Origin: FEN-1297 sp964498065
GTDB taxonomy: Bacteria > Bacteroidota > Ignavibacteria > Ignavibacteriales > Ignavibacteriaceae
Assembly: GCA_964498065.1 (NCBI GenBank)
Contig: CAZCFZ010000053.1
Span: 1 to 26,187 of the forward strand
Direction: 5' to 3'
Length of the DNA stretch: 26,187 nt
In this document: positions 15,929 through 24,790 of the stretch, one piece after another
Layout of the letters: each line of letters begins with the position of its first letter
Numbering within the stretch: the first letter of the stretch is position 1
Made by a program: the position numbers and the translations under genes
The notes under the pieces: model-generated
What the model saw: the letters and a program-made list of their open reading frames with translations, nothing else
Databases searched by the model: none
What the model was told of the DNA's origin: nothing

Positions 15929-18097
15929 TTAAAATAAAAGTTCAAAGCTAAGAGAATAGTTTCTGATTGGAGCAAGGTTGCCGATTAATTCGACATAGTT
16001 GTAATTAAATACATTATTGACATTAAAATTAATTTTTGCCGGTACGCCTATTATACTTAACTTGCAGCCGGCTCTAAAATCAAGTACTTTAATTTCAACT
16101 CTTTTGTTACCGTCTTTAACTATCCCGAGATTAATAAGCTGGTAATCTATTTCTTCAACTTTACTCGAATAACGGTAATCCGCTCCGACATCAAAATTTA
16201 AAAATGAGTAATCCAAGCTTGCATAAGCCATATGCCTGGGCCTGTACTTTAAAAATGTGTTTTGCTGAAGATCTCTGGCCCAAAGGTAAGTATAATTTAG
16301 TGATAGTTTTAATTTATCATTAAAAAATAAATAATTAGTATTAGCTTCAAAACCTTGAATCCTTGCCCTTGTAATGTTTTCGAAATACACGGAACCGCTA
16401 TTAGGATCGACACCCGGCTCTATAAAATCAAAATATTCATTTTGAAATAATGCCGCATCCAGATTAATATAATTAGTAACCTGATAGTTCATACCGAGTT
16501 CAAATGTCCAGTCGGTTTCAGGTTTTAAATTAGGATTCGGCTTTATTAAAATACCTCCCGCACTTGTTGATGTAAATGCTTCTGCGAGTGTCGGCGCTCT
16601 AAAGCCCGTACCAAAAGATGACCGTAATACTATCCGTTTAGATAATTTGTAGTTTAATCCGGCTTTTGGTGAAAAGGCACTAACTCCGATTTTATTACTT
16701 AACTTACTGTAATCATATCGAGCACCGACAGACAAAGATAATGGAAATTTAAATTTATAATCTGCCTGAGAATACAAACCGTATCCGAAAGATGTTTGGT
16801 TGCTAAAAATATTAGATTTTAATTTATCGGTTGTGGCTTCAATTCCCGAAACCAAAACAAAGTCTTTTGCCAGATTTGCATTTGCCTGAACTTCCAATCT
16901 AAATAAATTCGACAATGAAGAATCGAATGCAGATGTTTGATCCCACCAATCGGAATGGTAATAACTTGCTCTAACGTTTAAAAAAAGTTTATCGTTTAAA
17001 ATCTGTTTGTAAATACCTCCGAACATATACCTGTTTGAAAATACTCTCTGACCTTGATCGGAATCGGGTGGAACAAGAGCATTTCTCGAATTTTTCCAGT
17101 ATAAAAAGTTCCCGCTGTTTTGATTCAAAGAGTTTGCAAAAAAAGTTAATGATGATGAAGGTGTAAAATTATAAATTCCTTTAAAGTATCCGATATATCT
17201 TGTGTAAAATCCGCTTTGTTTATAACTCATATCCGAAAGACGGGTGAGCGAAAGTGCAAATCCGAAATTTCCAATCCGGTTGGAATGCGAAACAGTTAAG
17301 TCGCTAAAAGTTCTTATTTCCTTTGACCAATCCCATATTGAGTAGTAGGGTTTATTGTATGCACCTATGCCGGTTTTGATGTAAGTAACCGGCTTTGAGC
17401 TTATTCCCTTGGTAATAATATTTACAACTCCCCCTATTGCAGAGGAGCCATAAAGTGAACTTGCGGCTCCCTTAATAATCTCAACTCTTTGAATTTCCGA
17501 AACGGGAACGATCTCCCAAATTATTTCGCCGGTATCACCGGTATAGTAAGGAATTCCATCTATCTCCAAAAGGACTCTGGTCCCGGCACCCCGGCTGTAT
17601 CCGCTTGAACCCCTAATACTTATTTGATCATCAACCATATTTACTCCCGGAACAAACCGCATTGCATCACTCAAGTCCGTGATGTCTCTTTTTTCTAATT
17701 CGTTTGAATTAATAATGCTGGCACTTACCGGAAGATCGGAAATTCTTTGTGCATATTTACTCGCAGTTACAACAACAAGCTGCGATTCAACTGAAGTTTG
17801 ATGCAATACAGCATTAATATTAATTGACTTGTCTGCAATTAACTGATTTGAAATAACAATACTTTTATAACCTATACTGGAAAACTCAATATTATATTTT
17901 CCGGGTTTAACATTTAATATTTTAAATTTACCCTCATAATTTGTAGCTGCACCATATCTTGTTCCCTCTAATACAACATTTACTCCCAACAGTGGTGTTC
18001 CGGTAGAATCTTTTACTGTTCCGGAAATGTTATAACCTTGCGCAAGCAAGGGAATTGAATTCAAAAGCAAAAATATAATTGAGATTAATACTTTCAC
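15929..18097 (-). CDS. TonB-dependent outer-membrane receptor
   Basis: A 722-residue protein with a GTG start. A signal peptide (about 1-19, ends PLLAQ) precedes a carboxypeptidase-regulatory-like beta-sandwich (about 22-96; ISGTVKDSTGTPLLGVNVVL). The TonB plug follows at about 108-230, with VTASK, SIRGSSGYSRGAGTRVLLEI and RVEIIKGAASSLYGSSAIGG. The barrel runs to a terminal Phe (SFELLF) with the typical RSSFGTGFRAPTLAEAF segment. Such receptors take up iron complexes, haem, vitamin B12 or glycans using TonB energy. The barrel resembles the BtuB/siderophore type more than SusC (722 residues, no SusD neighbour). The start overlaps the lipoprotein gene's stop by 4 bases (GTGA), so the two are made together. 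The substrate cannot be told. Confidence 0.93.
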   Translation of the reverse strand: MKVLISIIFLLLNSIPLLAQGYNISGTVKDSTGTPLLGVNVVLEGTRYGAATNYEGKFKILNVKPGKYNIEFSSIGYKSIVISNQLIADKSININAVLHQTSVESQLVVVTASKYAQRISDLPVSASIINSNELEKRDITDLSDAMRFVPGVNMVDDQISIRGSSGYSRGAGTRVLLEIDGIPYYTGDTGEIIWEIVPVSEIQRVEIIKGAASSLYGSSAIGGVVNIITKGISSKPVTYIKTGIGAYNKPYYSIWDWSKEIRTFSDLTVSHSNRIGNFGFALSLTRLSDMSYKQSGFYTRYIGYFKGIYNFTPSSSLTFFANSLNQNSGNFLYWKNSRNALVPPDSDQGQRVFSNRYMFGGIYKQILNDKLFLNVRASYYHSDWWDQTSAFDSSLSNLFRLEVQANANLAKDFVLVSGIEATTDKLKSNIFSNQTSFGYGLYSQADYKFKFPLSLSVGARYDYSKLSNKIGVSAFSPKAGLNYKLSKRIVLRSSFGTGFRAPTLAEAFTSTSAGGILIKPNPNLKPETDWTFELGMNYQVTNYINLDAALFQNEYFDFIEPGVDPNSGSVYFENITRARIQGFEANTNYLFFNDKLKLSLNYTYLWARDLQQNTFLKYRPRHMAYASLDYSFLNFDVGADYRYSSKVEEIDYQLINLGIVKDGNKRVEIKVLDFRAGCKLSIIGVPAKINFNVNNVFNYNYVELIGNLAPIRNYSLSFELLF

Positions 18098-18618
18098 TGA
18101 TTGCCTCCCGGCGGTTGTGGTGGCGGATTATTAAAGTCACAAATTATATTTACATTTTTTACAATAGTGTTTTGAGGTATATCCAATTTACCCGGTTGGG
18201 AAGTGTCGCTATCTGCATAATAAATTCCTGCAACATTCCAATCTGCACGATTCAAAGATAAAGCTGCTTTTTTAGATTGTACTATTGCAATATAAGAATA
18301 AGTGCCGGCTTGAATCGGGACAAAGCCAGAATCTGCAATTGTTGAAAAGTTAAATTCCGTAATCCCGTAAGGAATTGGATGACTTATGTAACCGACATTG
18401 AATACATTAAATGAAGCCGGAGAATTTAATGGGTCTTTAAATACTATCAGGATTGTATTCTTAACACTATCAGGCCAGGCGCCTTTAAAAGTTATTGTGC
18501 CGCTGAAGCCGGCTTTTTGCTGCTCTTCTTCAACAGAATTCGGGACGATACCTTTATTACATCCTATTATTAAAAGTAAAGGAAGGATTATAAAAATATA
18601 TTTAAATATTTTTTCCAC
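18094..18618 (-). CDS. Small outer-envelope lipoprotein paired with the TonB receptor
   Basis: A 174-residue protein with a GTG start (18618) and a clear lipoprotein signal: basic MEKIFK, hydrophobic stretch, LIIGC with lipid Cys20. The mature part has beta-sandwich-like segments (FSGTITFKGAWPDSVKNTIL, AGTYSYIAIVQSKK, GIYYADSD) and a Pro/Gln/Gly-rich tail (PPPQPPGGNQ). It may have a carbohydrate- or Ig-like fold. I do not recognise a named family. Overlap with the receptor gene suggests an accessory role in substrate capture. Confidence 0.82.
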   Translation of the reverse strand: MEKIFKYIFIILPLLLIIGCNKGIVPNSVEEEQQKAGFSGTITFKGAWPDSVKNTILIVFKDPLNSPASFNVFNVGYISHPIPYGITEFNFSTIADSGFVPIQAGTYSYIAIVQSKKAALSLNRADWNVAGIYYADSDTSQPGKLDIPQNTIVKNVNIICDFNNPPPQPPGGNQ

Positions 18619-18648
18619 ATAAAAAATATATGTAGTGTTTAGTTAATT

Positions 18649-18672
18649 TACAAACAGGTGACTTCGTTTGTA
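18649..18672. promoter_or_regulatory. Inverted repeat upstream of the lipoprotein/TonB operon
   Basis: TACAAAC (18649-18655) and GTTTGTA (18666-18672) form a perfect 7-bp dyad with a 10-base spacer, about 31 bases upstream of the lipoprotein start. Its position suits an operator or a 5' leader hairpin. No known box is matched. Confidence 0.35.
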
Positions 18673-18708
18673 GATTAATCAATTTAATTAAATATTAGAT
18701 TTATTAAA

Positions 18709-18724
18709 TTAATCTTAAGATTAA
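18709..18724. other. 16-base perfect palindrome after purM
   Basis: TTAATCTTAAGATTAA is a perfect palindrome between the purM stop and the TonB operon leader. It is AT-only apart from two C/G pairs, so it makes a weak hairpin. It could be a regulator site or chance in AT-rich DNA. Confidence 0.3.
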
Positions 18725-18747
18725 ATAAAACGACCTTCAGGAAAAAA

Positions 18748-19755
18748 TCAAACTACTTCCCCCATAATTACTGGTTCCTCATTAACCTCCTTGGATAATT
18801 TTATTGCCGTGTCTACATTTTGTTTATCAAGAACAGCAATTAAACCTATGCCAAGATTAAATACTTTCCGCATTTCTTGATCAGCAATATTTCCGGTATT
18901 CTGAATAAGTTTAAATACTTGCGGTATTACCCAGGCATTCCAATGTACTTTTAATTTTAATCCCGATGGAAGGATTCTGTTTGTGTTTCCTACAATTCCT
19001 CCTCCGGTTATATGAGAAAGCCCTTTAACATCAATGTTATTTTTAAGATGGGTTATTAATTTTAAATATGATTTATGAATTTTAAGAAGCTCATTGCCCA
19101 GAGTTCCTGAAAGCCCAGCGGGTTTATCCGAAAGTTTATATTTACTAAGAAGAACTTTACGTGCAAGCGAATAACCGTTTGTGTGCAGTCCGTTTGATGA
19201 AAATCCCAAAAGGACATTTCCTTTTGAAATATTCCTACCGTTTATAATTTTTAATTTATCTACGATCCCTACAACTGTTCCCGACATATCATATTCATTT
19301 TGATCATAAAGTCCTGGCATTTCAGCCGTCTCACCCCCGATTAAAGCACAATTGTTTTCCTTACATGCGATTGAAAATCCTTCAACTATTTTAGCTGCTT
19401 TGTCGGAATTCAGTTTTCCGAAAGCAAGGTAGTCTAAAAAATAAAGGGGCTTGGCTCCGCAAACCGAGATATCATTAACACAATGGTTTACCAAATCTTG
19501 ACCGATGGTATTATGTTTATTCAGAGCGAATGCAATTTTCAATTTGGTTCCTACACCGTCAACGCTTGAGACTAGAACAGGATTTTTATACTCCTTAAAA
19601 TCTAACTCATAAAATCCTCCAAACAATCCTATATCCGAAAGGACATTTTTATTAAATGTATTTTTAGCAAAGGATTTAATTTTCTTAACCGTTTCATCGC
19701 CGGTATTAATACTAACTCCTGCCGATTCATAAGTATTCTCCAAAACTTTCTCCAA
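18748..19755 (-). CDS. purM: Phosphoribosylformylglycinamidine cyclo-ligase (AIR synthetase)
   Basis: A 335-residue cytoplasmic enzyme of purine synthesis that uses ATP to close the imidazole ring of AIR. Family motifs are present: SSVDGVGTKLKIAF (63-76), DLVNHCVNDISVCGAKPLYFLDY in part, LIGGETAEMPGLY (138-150), GLHTNGYSLAR and HITGGGIVGNTNRILP. The start is TTG at 19755; no in-frame ATG is usable upstream, since the ATG at 19775 runs into a stop. The N-terminus from this TTG (AGVSINTGDETV) fits the family. It is a single gene, separated by 129 bases from the TonB pair, and divergent from the T9SS cytochrome. Confidence 0.96.
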   Translation of the reverse strand: MEKVLENTYESAGVSINTGDETVKKIKSFAKNTFNKNVLSDIGLFGGFYELDFKEYKNPVLVSSVDGVGTKLKIAFALNKHNTIGQDLVNHCVNDISVCGAKPLYFLDYLAFGKLNSDKAAKIVEGFSIACKENNCALIGGETAEMPGLYDQNEYDMSGTVVGIVDKLKIINGRNISKGNVLLGFSSNGLHTNGYSLARKVLLSKYKLSDKPAGLSGTLGNELLKIHKSYLKLITHLKNNIDVKGLSHITGGGIVGNTNRILPSGLKLKVHWNAWVIPQVFKLIQNTGNIADQEMRKVFNLGIGLIAVLDKQNVDTAIKLSKEVNEEPVIMGEVV

Positions 19756-20176
19756 ATATTTTATACAAATTTCATATTTAATCTTTTGTATTGATATTTA
19801 AAATTTACCATTAAAGAAATATCAAACAAAATTAAAAATAATTCAGGCTAATTTAGTTTAGTAAAATCTTCATAAGTTTTTAAAAATTCATCACTAATTA
19901 TTCTACTGCACTTAATAAATGTTATACCATCTAATTATATTAAAAATAATTATATATAAGAAAGATTCCTCATTATAATTTGTTGAATAAAACCACATGG
20001 ATTTGATAATATCTCAACATTGATAAAAAGAAAAATAATATTCTTACAATTTGGAAACTATAATTATAATTAATAATTATTTTTCCCCATTTTGAAATAA
20101 CTTATAAATTAACTCTGCGGTACAGTATTTGTTAAAAAGCAACATATTTTAATAAACAAATTTATAGGGATACCCT
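19756..20176. promoter_or_regulatory. Divergent intergenic region between purM and the T9SS cytochrome
   Basis: A 421-base, very AT-rich gap with no convincing ORF or RNA gene. It must hold the divergent promoters of purM (minus) and the nonahaem cytochrome (plus). A ribosome site AGGGA at 20166-20170 serves the ATG at 20177. I could not choose a reliable -10/-33 pair. Confidence 0.4.
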
Positions 20177-22585
20177 ATGCATAAAATAAAATTACTAGTT
20201 ACAGCTCTCACATTTGGTATCTTTACTTTAGTTCCGTTTTTAAATTTGAATGCTCAAACGGCTAAAATAAAGACTTTACCAATCTCTCCTCGACTATTGA
20301 CTTCACCGATAGTTGGTAGCTATCCTGCAGGGTCTAACCCTGTATACAGCGGCAATAATGTTGTTGCTAAAGGAATGCCGGTTTATTTAACTGCTGACAC
20401 AACCGGCGGAGTTAATTCATTTACTTGGTCATTTTATCTTAAACCATCAGGATCTAATACAACATTTAATAGTACTACGGACCAAAGTGTTAAATTTACA
20501 CCTGATATGACAGGCTGGTACGCAGTTGAATTGGCCGTAAACGGCGGAAGCACAGACATCGATAGTTTTTTTGTAAGTACATATTTAGGTACTCCGACTT
20601 CTACAATGTGCGATCCCTGCCATCAATCATACCCAGGTATGGAGAAGTATGCAGGCTGGGTACAAACACCTCACGCTAATATATTTAGAGAAGGTATTAC
20701 CGGTCAATTAGAAGCTTCGAATGTAAACGGTATATTTATGGGAATGTATTCCGGAAATTGTTTTAAATGCCATACAACCGGCTACGATCAAAATGTTGAC
20801 AACGGCAACTTCGGATTTCTTGCACATCAAAATGGATTTGATACTACATGGTACAAAACTTTTACTAAATCCGGCAGTATGTACCTAATTCCAACAAATG
20901 ATCAGACAGCATGGAATTTGTTGAATTCAAGTCAGTATAATAGTGCGCTAAACACTTCAAACATTGGATGCGAAAGTTGTCATGGTCCTGCATACGGCCA
21001 TTTAATTAGTTATGGAGACACGAAACGTATTAGTGTATCTTTAGATGCAGGTGTTTGTTTACAATGCCATGATGCACCAACCCATCATACAATTGGAACT
21101 TACTATGTTACCTCTGTGCATTATACTTTCCCCGACGGAGAACATACTGCAAGAACTTCATGCTATCCATGCCACAGCGGTGCTGCATATGTTAAATATT
21201 TTAAAAATCCGTCAAATCCCGGATATACAGCAGATGACGGTGATGTAAATATAAGCTGCGCAGTTTGCCACGATCCTCACAATGCAACAAATTTCGGCCT
21301 TAGGATAATGAGCAATATAACATTGTTAAACGGTTATGCAGTTACTACCGGCGGTAATGGACAGATGTGTATGAGATGTCATCAAGCCCGTCATGTTGGC
21401 AATACATCTATAACTAATGCTGCTCCTTATTATGGTTTCTTTAATCATTTTGAACCAATGGCTCCTCAAACAGATATGCTTTTCGGTCAAAGTGCTTATG
21501 AATTCGGAGATTCAACATTAGCCGGACTTAACACACATGCGCAGTTAACTGATGCTTGCGTTACTTGTCATATGGCTAATATAGGAACGGGAAATAGTCC
21601 AAGCCATCAATGGGGTATGATTGATACAACCGGCGGAACTGCACATGATTTCACGGTTGGATGTACAACCTGTCATGGTCCAATTACTTCATTCAATGAC
21701 ATCATAGCTGCTTCCGACTGGGATGGCAACGGCAAAATTGAAGGTGTTCAAACCGAAATAAAAGGAATGATGAATAATTTAGCATCTTATTTACCAAAAG
21801 ATAATACCGGAGCTGTTTTAACTTCCTTATCGAGCCATGCAGATTCAATGGCAATTGCAAACAGACCTGAAATAGTTAAAGGTATTTATACATATGAATT
21901 TGTATATACAGACGGCAGTTACGGTGTTCATAATGCCAAATATACTGTAAAAATTCTGCAAGATGCTTTGCAAGCTTTAGGTGCTACTGTACCGGTAGAA
22001 TTAATTTCATTCCAGGCTGCTCCAAAAAACAGCGCAGTTACACTAAACTGGGAGACTGCTACTGAAACAAATAATAAAGGTTTTGAAGTTGAAAAGAATT
22101 ATGGTAATTCATGGACTTCTGTCGGCTTCATTGCAGGTAAAGGTAGTTCTTCACAAATGAATTCTTATTCATACGTTGATAATAGTTCCAACGGAGGAAA
22201 CGGAACAGTATCATATAGACTGAAACAAATAGACCTAAATGGAACTTATCATTATTCTAAGGTTGTGGAAGTTTCGGTTGTTCCAGGTCCAAAGGACTAT
22301 ACACTTTCACAGAATTATCCTAATCCTTTCAACCCTTCAACAACAATTAAATATTCTCTGCCGTTCGACAGTCATGTTAAAATAGTTGTTTACAATATTA
22401 CCGGAGCGGTTGTTAAGGTATTAGAAAATTCAACCCAAACTTCAGGAGTTCATCAACTCGTATTTAACACCGAATCATCAGGATTAGCGCTGTCATCAGG
22501 GATTTACTTCTACTCAATACAAGCTAATTCAATAGACGGTTCAAGATCATTCAGACAGACTAAGAAAATGGTTCTTTTGAAGTAA
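20177..22585 (+). CDS. Nonahaem cytochrome c with C-terminal T9SS sorting domain
   Basis: An 802-residue secreted protein. The signal peptide is about 1-26 (FLNLNAQ). An Ig/PKD-like domain spans about 50-137 (PVYLTADTTGG, TGWYAVELAV). Nine CxxCH haem sites begin at C145, C195, C265, C294, C329, C361, C398, C461 and C496, with further His (e.g. HHT, VHYTFPDGEHT) as possible distal ligands. A calcium-loop-like DWDGNGKI (514-521) follows. Then come a fibronectin-like region (about 606-702) and a type A T9SS sorting domain (about 706-802; YPNPFNPSTTIKYSLP, SGIYFYSIQA, KKMVLLK end). T9SS cargo crosses the outer membrane and is released or attached to the surface, so this should be an extracellular electron carrier or reductase. 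No enzyme class is recognised. It is a single-gene unit with its own terminator, divergent from purM. Confidence 0.93.
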   Translation: MHKIKLLVTALTFGIFTLVPFLNLNAQTAKIKTLPISPRLLTSPIVGSYPAGSNPVYSGNNVVAKGMPVYLTADTTGGVNSFTWSFYLKPSGSNTTFNSTTDQSVKFTPDMTGWYAVELAVNGGSTDIDSFFVSTYLGTPTSTMCDPCHQSYPGMEKYAGWVQTPHANIFREGITGQLEASNVNGIFMGMYSGNCFKCHTTGYDQNVDNGNFGFLAHQNGFDTTWYKTFTKSGSMYLIPTNDQTAWNLLNSSQYNSALNTSNIGCESCHGPAYGHLISYGDTKRISVSLDAGVCLQCHDAPTHHTIGTYYVTSVHYTFPDGEHTARTSCYPCHSGAAYVKYFKNPSNPGYTADDGDVNISCAVCHDPHNATNFGLRIMSNITLLNGYAVTTGGNGQMCMRCHQARHVGNTSITNAAPYYGFFNHFEPMAPQTDMLFGQSAYEFGDSTLAGLNTHAQLTDACVTCHMANIGTGNSPSHQWGMIDTTGGTAHDFTVGCTTCHGPITSFNDIIAASDWDGNGKIEGVQTEIKGMMNNLASYLPKDNTGAVLTSLSSHADSMAIANRPEIVKGIYTYEFVYTDGSYGVHNAKYTVKILQDALQALGATVPVELISFQAAPKNSAVTLNWETATETNNKGFEVEKNYGNSWTSVGFIAGKGSSSQMNSYSYVDNSSNGGNGTVSYRLKQIDLNGTYHYSKVVEVSVVPGPKDYTLSQNYPNPFNPSTTIKYSLPFDSHVKIVVYNITGAVVKVLENSTQTSGVHQLVFNTESSGLALSSGIYFYSIQANSIDGSRSFRQTKKMVLLK

Positions 22586-22608
22586 TCTTTCATAGCCTCC
22601 TATTTATA

Positions 22609-22640
22609 AAAACCCGGTTCTAAATTTTAGACCGGGTTTT
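22609..22640 (+). terminator. Rho-independent terminator of the T9SS cytochrome gene
   Basis: A long stem pairs 22609-22624 with 22625-22640 (AAACCCGGTTCTAAA against TTTAGACCGGGTTT, one bulged T) and is followed by a T-run. It lies 24 bases after the stop codon. Confidence 0.92.
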
Positions 22641-23063
22641 TTAATTTTCGCCGTACATCCAAAGAATAAATAATTTTTTATTTTTTTAAACTCCTCCAAA
22701 ACAGACTCACTCAAAAATTTTATTCAATAACCGATTTTTTCACTTATAAATCGGCAGTAATTCACATAAAATGAATCTATAAAAAAAATATTTCATCATA
22801 AATATTGGAACTTTATAATTATTGAACGGTTTATTATTTTGGTATTTGGTAGTGTTATAATTTGCTTATATAAATAATGGTTCGACTCCGCTCATCCTGG
22901 CAAATATATTTAACTTGTCATCCCGAGCTGAGTCGAGTGACGACTTATTTGTTAATAATTTCAGTAAATTAGGGCACTACCTGGTATTTTAATCAAGAAA
23001 AAATCACTAAAAAATTATTATATTTATTATTTAGATAAAGAATTTTAGAACATTGATTTTTAT
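22641..23063. promoter_or_regulatory. Gene-free leader upstream of hrcA
   Basis: This AT-rich stretch holds an intergenic inverted repeat (22883-22935) and a lone TATAAT at 22856-22861 without a properly spaced -35. No CIRCE element (TTAGCACTC-N9-GAGTGCTAA) is seen; the nearest resemblance, around 22967-22980, does not fit. The promoter for hrcA-grpE-dnaJ should lie here. Confidence 0.4.
22883..22935. repeat. Intergenic inverted repeat (TCATCCCGAGC-type)
   Basis: CGACTCCGCTC (22883-22893) pairs with GAGCTGAGTCG (22925-22935) with one mismatch across a 31-base spacer. Nearby is the phrase TGTCATCCCGAGC. A similar TGTCATYCCG phrase occurs in the MITE-like element at 10417-10578, so both may belong to dispersed intergenic repeats. 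Its GC content stands out from the flanks. Confidence 0.5.
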
Positions 23064-24116
23064 ATGATCGATATTGAATTAAACGAAAGAGAGAAAAATA
23101 TACTCAGGTATATAATACAGCAGTTTATATTAACTGCCTCGCCTGTGGGATCGAGAAACATTACAAAGAAATACAACATTGGTATTTCTCCGGCCACAGT
23201 ACGAAATATTATGTCCGATTTGGAGGAAAACGGATTTATCGATCATCCTCATACCTCGGCTGGCAGAGTTCCGACCGATAAAGGATATAGATTTTATGTT
23301 GATTCTCTAATGGATATTCGGAAACTTCCAAGTTCTGAAATAGGAATAATAAATAAAAGTTTTGAATCCAATATTGCGGAAACAGATGAATTAATAAAAG
23401 TAACTTCAATTTTATTAAGCAGCATTACTAAACAATTGGCTTGCGTAATGTATCCCAAGCTTGAAACCGGGATATTGGAAAGATTACAAATTGTTCGACT
23501 TTCTTCAACTAAAATATTAGTTGTAATCAGTATAAAATCTGGGTTAGTTAAAACCATTACTCTTGAACTTTCATCGGAAATCAAGGCAACTCAAATTGAT
23601 TCGGTACAAAGATTACTTAATGAAAGGCTTACCGGATTAACATTCAAAGAAATAAGAGCTACTATTAAAGAAAGACTCAGAGATATTCAAGAAGAACAAA
23701 AACCGGTTATTAGATTATTTGTTGACTCTTTAGACAAAATTTTTAAAGACGACAATCGGACGGACAAGCTAGTGATTACCGGTGCCAAGAATGTAATTAA
23801 ACAACCCGAATTTGAAGACCCGCAGCGGTTCCAGGGCGTTATAGAATTGATTGAAGATAAAGATATTATAATTCATATAATGGAAAAAACAAACGATGCT
23901 GCTTCCGATCAGGTTCTTATTTCCATAGGAAAGGAAAATAAATTAGAAGAACTGCATGAATACAGCTTTGTTAGTAAAGAATATAAGCTTGGCGATATAT
24001 CCGGTACTTTAGGAATTATCGGCCCGAAAAGAATGGAATATCCCAAAGTTATTGCCATTGTAGATTATTTAGCAAAAATGCTGTCGGAAGCTTTGACCAA
24101 CCCTAATATAAAATAA
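23064..24116 (+). CDS. hrcA: Heat-inducible transcription repressor HrcA
   Basis: A 350-residue repressor of heat-shock genes. The N-terminal winged helix (about 1-75) reads ILRYIIQQFILTASPVGSRN, then SPATVRNIMSDLEENGFIDH, PHTSAGRVPTDKGYRFYVD, which are diagnostic for HrcA. A GAF-like middle domain and the C-terminal GTLGIIGPKRMEYPKVIAIVDYLA complete the family. HrcA binds CIRCE operators and is helped to fold by GroEL in known systems. It starts a compact run with grpE and dnaJ, so it likely controls its own operon, though no CIRCE is visible upstream. Confidence 0.96.
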   Translation: MIDIELNEREKNILRYIIQQFILTASPVGSRNITKKYNIGISPATVRNIMSDLEENGFIDHPHTSAGRVPTDKGYRFYVDSLMDIRKLPSSEIGIINKSFESNIAETDELIKVTSILLSSITKQLACVMYPKLETGILERLQIVRLSSTKILVVISIKSGLVKTITLELSSEIKATQIDSVQRLLNERLTGLTFKEIRATIKERLRDIQEEQKPVIRLFVDSLDKIFKDDNRTDKLVITGAKNVIKQPEFEDPQRFQGVIELIEDKDIIIHIMEKTNDAASDQVLISIGKENKLEELHEYSFVSKEYKLGDISGTLGIIGPKRMEYPKVIAIVDYLAKMLSEALTNPNIK

Positions 24117-24131
24117 AGGAGATACATTTTA

Positions 24132-24785
24132 ATGAAGAAAGATAAACATGAATTAAAAAATGATGAACAGAATTCTCAGCAGAATAATAATGATGCTGTC
24201 CCTGAAGGTTCCGAAAATACGGACGCACAAAATGTCGTAAAAGACATGGAAGAAGCATTAAGCATTTCAAAAAATAAAATTGAGCAGCTTGAGAAGGAAC
24301 TTAAGGATTATGAAGACAGATTATTACGTAAAGCTGCTGAGTTTGAAAATTATAAGAGACGAACGGAAAACGATCAATTAAATTTAATTAAGTATTCGGC
24401 TGAAAATTTTATTGTGAAATTACTTCCTGTTATAGATGATTTTGAAAGATCGCTTCAGCATCTGGACAATACTAAAGACATTGAATCGTTAAAACAAGGT
24501 ATTCAACTTATTTATGATAAATTTATGAAAATTCTGGGTGACCAGGGTGTGGAAAAAATTAACGCAATTGGGAAACCTTTCGACGTTCAATTTCACGAAG
24601 CAATGCTTCAAAGAAAAGAGAAAGGTGTTGAACCGCATACGGTATTAGATGAAATTGAGAAAGGATATATGTATAAAGACAGGGTGATTCGTCATTCAAA
24701 AGTTATTGTAAGTGAAGATACAAATGAAGAACCCGAAACTTCCGGATTTAATTCAAAAAATAATTCAAATCTCGAGGATAAATAG
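24132..24785 (+). CDS. grpE: Nucleotide exchange factor GrpE
   Basis: A 217-residue cochaperone that releases ADP from DnaK. A disordered, Asn/Gln/Glu-rich N-terminus (1-35) precedes a long coiled coil (about 38-75). Then come the family core RKAAEFENYKRRTENDQ, LLPVIDDFERSLQH and the C-terminal beta wing with DVQFHEAML and GYMYKDRVIRHSKVIVS. The AAAGGAG ribosome site at 24115-24121 overlaps the hrcA stop. The 15-base spacing to hrcA and 5-base spacing to dnaJ show one operon. Confidence 0.96.
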   Translation: MKKDKHELKNDEQNSQQNNNDAVPEGSENTDAQNVVKDMEEALSISKNKIEQLEKELKDYEDRLLRKAAEFENYKRRTENDQLNLIKYSAENFIVKLLPVIDDFERSLQHLDNTKDIESLKQGIQLIYDKFMKILGDQGVEKINAIGKPFDVQFHEAMLQRKEKGVEPHTVLDEIEKGYMYKDRVIRHSKVIVSEDTNEEPETSGFNSKNNSNLEDK

Positions 24786-24790
24786 AATCA

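Noticed and set aside
18709..18724. Palindrome as purM terminator
   Set aside because: The stem is almost all A/T with no loop of normal size and no T-run in the minus direction.
22856..22861. TATAAT as a sigma-70 -10 box for hrcA
   Set aside because: No -35 at suitable spacing, about 200 bases from the start codon, and the DNA is so AT-rich that a chance match is likely.
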